Shown in pieces: positions 5,192 through 10,094 of a DNA stretch of 10,094 nucleotides (position 1 is its first letter; every line of letters begins with the position of its first letter). The notes below the pieces were generated by a model, which saw only the letters and a program-made list of their open reading frames with translations, was not told the origin of the DNA and made no database searches. Both the position numbers and the translations under genes were made by a program. This DNA is from Acidobacteriota bacterium (GTDB lineage Bacteria > Acidobacteriota > Vicinamibacteria > Vicinamibacterales > UBA2999), in assembly GCA_947465275.1 (NCBI GenBank), contig CANIAI010000049.1:1-10094 (forward strand), read 5' to 3'.

Positions 5192-7123
5192 ATGACCGAC
5201 TCTCCCGACCTCGAGTCTCCCTCTGTACGTCCCCTTGACCGCGAGGCGCTCACCGGCCTCATCGGCTCCCTGCCAGACGCCGTCTTCATCGTCGACACCA
5301 GCGGCCGCATCGTGCTGGCCAATCCGCTCGCCTCGGAGTGGTTCGGGTATCCGGTCGAGGTCCTGGTGGGTTCGCCCGTGGAACTGCTCGTGCCGATGCG
5401 GCACCGCCCGGCGCACGTGGAGCAGCGCGCGAAGTACGTCGCGGCGCCGATCGCGCGGCGCATGGCGAGCGGCGCACGCCTGCGGGCCGTCCGCCGCGAC
5501 GGCAGTGAATTCCCTGTCGACATCAGCATCGCGCCCGCGTGCCTCGGGGACGAGCGGGTGATCATCTGCTGCGTTCGCGACATGACCGGGTGGCGCGACC
5601 TCGAAGAGGCCCTGCGGCTGACCGAGTCGAAGTACCGCCTGTTCGTGCAGGAGGGGCGTGAGGTCTTCTATCGGGTCTCGGCGGACGATGACCTCCTGCG
5701 CGGGCGTGTCGTGTTCGTCAGCAACCACGCCAGGGCGCTCACCGGCTTCGACCCGCAGGCCTTCATCGACAGCCCGGATCTCTGGATCAGCCTGCTGCAC
5801 CCGGACGACCTCGGGACGATCGCGCAGTCCACCCTGGAGGCGGCCTCGACGGGGGCGCCCGTCGTACGTGAATACCGCATCAAGGGACCGCAGGGCGAGT
5901 TCCTGTGGGTCGAGGACCGGATCACCCCGATCGTCGATTCCGCGGGGCGGTGTGTCGGGTACCACGGGGTCGCGCGCGACGTCTCGGATCGGAAGCACGC
6001 CCAGCTCGCCTTCGCGAGCGCGCAGGAGCGGCTGCACCTGGCCTTGTCCGCCGGTCAGATCGGGCTCTGGGACTGGGACGTGTCGAGCCAGGTCGTCGTC
6101 TACTCGCCCGAGTGGTGCCGGATTGCCGGCATGGAGGCCCGGGAAATGCGCGAGGACATCTCCGTCTGGCGCGAGCGGCTGCACGAACACGACGCGCCCG
6201 TGGTGCTCGGCGAGTTGCACCGCGCCCTCGACGGGGACGGTACCCGGCTCACGCTTCGGTATCGCCTCCGGCAGTCCACCGACCAGTGGCGCCACGTACT
6301 TGGGACCCTGCTCGTCGTCCGTGGCGAGCGGGGGGACGTGCGCCGGGTGCTCGGGGCCGAGGTGGACATCACGGAGCACGCGGAGCTGTACCAGCAGTTC
6401 GTCCACCTGCAGCGGGTGGAGGGGCTGGCGGTATTCGCCGGCAGCATCGTCCATGACGTGAACAACGTGCTGCTGGTGACGACCGGGGCGGCGGAATCGG
6501 CCCGACACGCGCTGAGCCGGGAAAACTACGAGGACGTCGACTCGAGCCTGGCGTTGATTCAGCGGACCGGGCGCCAGCTCGAGGAACTCGGGCGGGAGCT
6601 GATGAAATACGCGCGGCGTGAGACGCCGGACGAACTCACGCAACTGGTCGACGTCGCGGTCGTGGCCGCGGACCTGCTGCCCACGCTCCAGCGGCTGGCG
6701 GGACGGCGGGTGCGGCTCGAACTGGCTGACGCTGTCGGCGACACGCGGGTGATCGGTGTGCGTGCGCAGATCCAGCAGGTGCTCATGAACCTGGTCGCCA
6801 ATGCCCGCGACGCGATGCCCTCGGGTGGAACCGTCCGCGTGCGCGTCGAAGGGCAGGCTGCGCAGCCGGGCCGCGCAGAGGCCACGGTCCTGCTGGAAGT
6901 CGCGGATACCGGCACCGGCATGCCGCCCGAGGTGCGGGAGCGGATCTTCGACCCGTTCTTCACCACGAAGGCGGCTGGCAGCGGTACCGGTCTGGGCCTG
7001 GCAGCCGTCCGGGCGATCGCCGGCCGGCACCACGCGAGCATCGACGTCGACAGCCGCGAGGGGGCGGGGACGGCCTTCCGCCTCCGGTTCCCGGCGGCGC
7101 CGGTGAGCGGATCAGCCGTGTAG
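5192..7123 (+). CDS. Soluble sensor histidine kinase with three PAS domains
   Basis: This protein is predicted to autophosphorylate in response to a cytoplasmic cue and pass phosphate to a receiver. In 643 aa it has PAS1 (about 20-135, with LPDAVFIVDTSGRIVLAN), PAS2 (about 145-268, ending in GVARDVSDRKHA) and PAS3 (about 278-396, ending in GAEVDITEHAEL). The dimerisation/phosphotransfer region follows, with H421 in HDVNNVLLV, then the ATPase with N-box N533/N537 (NLVANARDAM), G1 DTGTGMP (572-578), F-box FDPFF (586-590) and G2 GTGLGL (598-603). The HDxNN H-box is of the type often found in kinases carrying a C-terminal receiver, but here the protein ends right after the ATPase. No membrane segment or signal peptide is visible. 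It is divergent from the CheX-fusion regulator and followed 75 nt later by another kinase in the same frame. The sensed ligand is unknown; no heme or flavin motif is evident in the PAS domains. Confidence 0.93.
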   Translation: MTDSPDLESPSVRPLDREALTGLIGSLPDAVFIVDTSGRIVLANPLASEWFGYPVEVLVGSPVELLVPMRHRPAHVEQRAKYVAAPIARRMASGARLRAVRRDGSEFPVDISIAPACLGDERVIICCVRDMTGWRDLEEALRLTESKYRLFVQEGREVFYRVSADDDLLRGRVVFVSNHARALTGFDPQAFIDSPDLWISLLHPDDLGTIAQSTLEAASTGAPVVREYRIKGPQGEFLWVEDRITPIVDSAGRCVGYHGVARDVSDRKHAQLAFASAQERLHLALSAGQIGLWDWDVSSQVVVYSPEWCRIAGMEAREMREDISVWRERLHEHDAPVVLGELHRALDGDGTRLTLRYRLRQSTDQWRHVLGTLLVVRGERGDVRRVLGAEVDITEHAELYQQFVHLQRVEGLAVFAGSIVHDVNNVLLVTTGAAESARHALSRENYEDVDSSLALIQRTGRQLEELGRELMKYARRETPDELTQLVDVAVVAADLLPTLQRLAGRRVRLELADAVGDTRVIGVRAQIQQVLMNLVANARDAMPSGGTVRVRVEGQAAQPGRAEATVLLEVADTGTGMPPEVRERIFDPFFTTKAAGSGTGLGLAAVRAIAGRHHASIDVDSREGAGTAFRLRFPAAPVSGSAV

Positions 7124-7135
7124 AGCCCGTCGGGG

Positions 7136-7170
7136 CGCCGGCGTCCCCAACCTCAAGCACACCGCCGGCG
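7136..7170. repeat. GC-rich inverted repeat between the two kinase genes
   Basis: The self-complementary octamer CGCCGGCG occurs at 7136-7143 and 7163-7170 and can pair as an 8-bp stem with a 19-nt loop. It begins 12 nt after the first kinase stop and ends 28 nt before the second kinase start. There is no T-tract, so it is not a classical terminator. It could partly attenuate read-through or be accidental in GC-rich DNA. Confidence 0.35.
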
Positions 7171-7198
7171 GCGCCGATTCCAGTTCGGGGTCTGCTCC

Positions 7199-10094
7199 GT
7201 GTCATCGCCCGTTCCATTTCGCGTATCGCGTCCATCGTCAGGCTGGTCTCCACGCCTGGAGCTCCAGGCCCGGAACGATCCGACGCTGGGCCGACTGGCC
7301 TGGCTGGCGGCGCACGTCTGTGACGCCCGCACGGCGGTCGTGCATCTGGTCGATCCGCAGGGCCGCAGCTACCGCGCGGGATTCGGGCTGGCCGATCTCG
7401 ACGATCCCCGGCTCGCCGCCGCTGCCGCCCACACGCGACTGAATGGCGACGGGACGTTCCGGTGGGACAACCGTACGTCGCTGCGCGCTGCCGCGCCTGC
7501 CGGCGACACGTCCCTGACCTCATGCGCCGGCGTCATCCTCCGGACGGCGGCCGGGCAGCCCATGGGCACGCTCTGCGTGATGCACGACGATGCCCGCCCG
7601 TTCACCGAGGCACAGCTCCACGCGCTCGGCGTCGCGGCGGAACAGGTCGTCGCCACCTGGGAACTGCACGCCGCGTCGCTGCAGCTCAAGGATGTCCTCG
7701 TCCAGGAACTCCGGGCCGAGGAGGAGATCGAGAGCCGCGAGCGGCTGTATCGCGAACTGATCGAACACGCCGAAGGCGTCATCTGCTCGTACGACCTGAC
7801 GGGTCGCCTCCGGACCCTGAACCGCGCCACCGGCAGGCTCCTGGGCTACGACGTGGCCGACATGCAGGGGCGCAACCTGCGTGAGTTCGTGGCCGCCGAG
7901 CAACTGGCGCTCTTCGACGAGCACCTCGCGCTGGTCGACACCCGGAACGAGGCCAACGGCCTGCTGACGCTGCGCCGCGCCGACGGGGGCGTCGTGTCCG
8001 TCGCCTGCCAGAGCTTCAAGTTCGTCTCCGGCTCCGAGCGGTACGTCGTGACACAGGGGGTGGACATCACCGCCCGGACCCGCGCGGAGGAGATGAACCG
8101 GCGCTTCGGCCTCGCGCTCGAGGCGGCACCCGAACTCGTGGCCGTGGCGAGCGTCTCGGGAGACCTGCTGTTCCTGAACCGGGCCGGCCGGGCGATCTGC
8201 GGCGTTCCGCCGGACGGCGAGATCTCGCGGCTGTCCATTGGCACGCTGCACCCCGCGTCGGAGGTCCCCAAGGTGCTCGCGGCCATCTCCACGGCGCTCC
8301 AGACCGGCGCGAGTGGTGGTGAAACGCGGTTCCGGGGGCACGACGGCGTGGAATGCCCGGCCGAGTTCACGATCATCTCCCCACGGGATCACAACGCGCG
8401 TCCAGACTTCGTCGCCTACATCCTCAGGAACGTCTCGGAGCGTGTGCGCTACGAGGAGATGCTGCGGCGCAACGAGCGGCGCTTCCGGGACGTGGTCGAG
8501 AACGTGGCCGAGGTGCTGTTCGAGACCGACACAGAGGGCCGGTGGACGTTTCTCAACCCGCCATGGTCGAGTATCACCGGCTTCACCGTCACCGATGCGC
8601 TGAACGCCGGCTCCGACGAATTCATCCACGCGGAGGACCGGGCCCTGCACGCGTCCGAGATGCAGTGCCTGCTGGAGGGCGACGCCACCGACCGCGTGTA
8701 TTCGGTGCGATTCAGGACCCGGGACGGACGATACCGCCGCATCGAGGTCTACGCACGACGGCGTGTCGACGGAGCAGGGGCGTGCGTCGGCACAACGGGC
8801 TCGCTGCGGGACATCACGCGGCAGTACGAGCTGGCGGAGCAACTCGCCGATGCGCACCGGTCGGCCGTCGAGGCCAACGGGCGCCTGTCGGAGTTCGTCG
8901 CCACCATCAGCCATGAGATCCGCACCCCGCTGAACGGGGTGATCGGACTGGCCGCGGCGCTGCTCGACACGAACCTCGCACCGACGCAGCAGGAATATGC
9001 GGAGCGGCTGCGCCTCTCTGCCGACGGGCTCCTGTCGCTGGTCAACGGGATGCTGGACCTCTCGCGGATCGAGTCGGGGGAGATCGAGCTGGAGGAAATG
9101 CCGTTCGATCTGCGGCCCCTGTTCGAGGGCGGGCTCGAGCCGGCGTTCGCCAGGGCCAGGCGGAAGGGGTTGCGGGCGTCGCTGGTGATCGACGACGACC
9201 TTCCGGCCCGGATCGTGGCCGACCAGGGGCGGCTGCGACAGATCGTGCTCAACCTGGTGGAGAACGCGATCAAGTTCACCGCGGCCGGCAGCGTCACGGT
9301 GCGCGTGGCTGCCTCGACACTCGCGGACCGCCCGGCCCTGCTGGTGCAGGTCGCCGACACGGGGATAGGGATCGAACGGGCCCAGCAGGCGCTGATCTTC
9401 GAGAAATTCAAGCAGGCCGACTCCTCGGTGTCACGCCGCTTCGGCGGCACCGGACTCGGGCTCGCGATCTGTCGTGAACTCGTGGTCCGGCAGGGTGGAG
9501 AACTCGGCGTGGAGAGTACCCCGGGACTCGGCTCGACCTTCTGGTGTCGTCTCCCGCTGCGGGCCTCCGAGACTCCGGCGGCACCGCAGCCCACGCTCGG
9601 ACGGGTGTCCGCCCCGGCGCGGGTCCTGGTCGTCGAGGACAACGCCACCAACCAGTTGGTCGCCCGCCTGATGCTCGAAAAGGCGGCCTGCCACGTCGAC
9701 GTGGTGGCAGACGGCGCCGCGGCGGTCGCGCGAGCGGCGGCGGAGCGCTACGACGTGATCCTGATGGACTGCCAGATGCCGGTGATGGACGGCTACGAGG
9801 CGTCCGCGCGCATCCGGAGGAGCGGGGCCGGTGCGGACGTGCCGATCATCGCCATGACCGCGCATGCCATCAAGGGCGACCGGGCGCGGTGCCTCGCGGC
9901 CGGGATGAGCGACTACCTGACGAAGCCGCTGCGGGCCGAGGTGCTGGTCGATGCCCTGAACCGGGCGCTCGCCCAGACGCCGGAGCCGGCCGTGCCGATG
10001 CCGGTGCCGGCAGCCGCTGGCAGTGCAAGCGAGCCCGCCCGGCCAGCCGCTCACCCCGTGCGTCCCACGGAGCCGCCCGCGCCGGGTGTCGACC
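7199..10094 (+). CDS. Hybrid sensor histidine kinase (GAF, three PAS, HisKA, HATPase, receiver), 3' end outside window
   Basis: The open frame runs off the window after 965 codons. The start is GTG at 7199: GGGG lies 8 nt upstream, no ATG, GTG or TTG exists in frame between the preceding stop (7121-7123) and it, and the first in-frame ATG (7559) would remove most of the GAF domain. Domains: a short GAF (about 27-160, with PMGTLCVMHDDARPFT), PAS1 (about 183-295), PAS2 (about 300-415) and PAS3 (about 426-541). HisKA (about 563-628) has H572 in SHEIRTPLNG. HATPase (about 674-788) has N685/N689, G1 DTGIGI, F-box FEKF and G2 GGTGLGLAI. The receiver (about 807-922) has E813/D814, D857 in MDCQMPVMDG, T887 and K909. 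A Pro/Ala-rich linker follows; further domains such as a second receiver or Hpt are likely beyond the edge. No membrane segment is seen, so it is a cytosolic phosphorelay kinase. It is probably co-transcribed with the kinase 75 nt upstream. Confidence 0.93.
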   Translation, partial: MSSPVPFRVSRPSSGWSPRLELQARNDPTLGRLAWLAAHVCDARTAVVHLVDPQGRSYRAGFGLADLDDPRLAAAAAHTRLNGDGTFRWDNRTSLRAAAPAGDTSLTSCAGVILRTAAGQPMGTLCVMHDDARPFTEAQLHALGVAAEQVVATWELHAASLQLKDVLVQELRAEEEIESRERLYRELIEHAEGVICSYDLTGRLRTLNRATGRLLGYDVADMQGRNLREFVAAEQLALFDEHLALVDTRNEANGLLTLRRADGGVVSVACQSFKFVSGSERYVVTQGVDITARTRAEEMNRRFGLALEAAPELVAVASVSGDLLFLNRAGRAICGVPPDGEISRLSIGTLHPASEVPKVLAAISTALQTGASGGETRFRGHDGVECPAEFTIISPRDHNARPDFVAYILRNVSERVRYEEMLRRNERRFRDVVENVAEVLFETDTEGRWTFLNPPWSSITGFTVTDALNAGSDEFIHAEDRALHASEMQCLLEGDATDRVYSVRFRTRDGRYRRIEVYARRRVDGAGACVGTTGSLRDITRQYELAEQLADAHRSAVEANGRLSEFVATISHEIRTPLNGVIGLAAALLDTNLAPTQQEYAERLRLSADGLLSLVNGMLDLSRIESGEIELEEMPFDLRPLFEGGLEPAFARARRKGLRASLVIDDDLPARIVADQGRLRQIVLNLVENAIKFTAAGSVTVRVAASTLADRPALLVQVADTGIGIERAQQALIFEKFKQADSSVSRRFGGTGLGLAICRELVVRQGGELGVESTPGLGSTFWCRLPLRASETPAAPQPTLGRVSAPARVLVVEDNATNQLVARLMLEKAACHVDVVADGAAAVARAAAERYDVILMDCQMPVMDGYEASARIRRSGAGADVPIIAMTAHAIKGDRARCLAAGMSDYLTKPLRAEVLVDALNRALAQTPEPAVPMPVPAAAGSASEPARPAAHPVRPTEPPAPGVD

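Noticed and set aside
5150..7033. Long minus-strand open frame (627 codons) opposite the triple-PAS kinase
   Set aside because: Its product is rich in Arg, Pro, Asp and Val, shows no domain signature, and mirrors a well-defined kinase. Such antisense frames are common in high-GC coding DNA.
7520..8914. Minus-strand open frame (464 codons) opposite the hybrid kinase
   Set aside because: Same reason: the plus strand encodes continuous GAF/PAS/HisKA sequence in one frame through the whole interval.
1..10094. Mobile elements, CRISPR arrays, tRNA or rRNA genes, defence or toxin-antitoxin systems
   Set aside because: No transposase, integrase or nuclease motif, regularly spaced repeat or tRNA cloverleaf was recognised on either strand by reading. 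The HPF-family gene and its small neighbour were considered as a toxin-antitoxin pair, but the HPF fold is clear.

Overview
This window is high-GC, densely coded bacterial DNA dominated by signal transduction. No mobile element, CRISPR array, tRNA or rRNA was recognised. Base composition, the chemotaxis pair and the long soluble multi-PAS kinases suggest an environmental Gram-negative lineage. Acidobacteriota (Vicinamibacteria type) or a myxobacterial/deltaproteobacterial relative would fit, but the sequence does not fix the taxon.

Left part (16-1991, + strand): a two-gene chemotaxis adaptation unit, cheB (receptor methylesterase/deamidase with receiver domain) followed 2 nt later by cheR (receptor methyltransferase). 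No cheA, cheW or receptor gene lies in the window, so the rest of the pathway is probably upstream or elsewhere. A perfect 14-bp hairpin (2028-2059) separates cheR from the convergent genes.

Middle part (2098-3673): a small stress-type cassette. On the minus strand lie a short HPF/RaiA-family ribosome-associated protein and a 76-aa helical protein of unknown function. Divergent from them, on the plus strand, is an alpha/beta hydrolase of the dienelactone-hydrolase type. The 291-nt divergent intergenic region contains one sigma-54 (-24/-12) promoter-like sequence pointing each way, with a GC-rich inverted repeat between them. This is the main regulatory inference in the window.

Right part (3681-10094): more signalling. 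A minus-strand 440-aa protein fuses a canonical receiver, a degenerate receiver and a CheC/CheX-type phosphatase domain that keeps the S-x3-E-x2-N signature. Across a 188-nt, relatively AT-rich divergent gap begins a plus-strand pair of histidine kinases: a 643-aa triple-PAS kinase without a receiver, then a hybrid kinase (GAF, three PAS, HisKA, HATPase, receiver) that runs off the window end. Neither kinase has a visible membrane segment, so both are predicted to sense intracellular signals.

Taken together, cheB/cheR, the CheX-fused response regulator and the kinases could form a phosphorelay/chemosensory neighbourhood in which the CheX module removes phosphate from a receiver. The specific pairing is inference. 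The most unusual items are the receiver/pseudo-receiver/CheX fusion and the divergent sigma-54-like promoter region of the HPF/hydrolase cassette.
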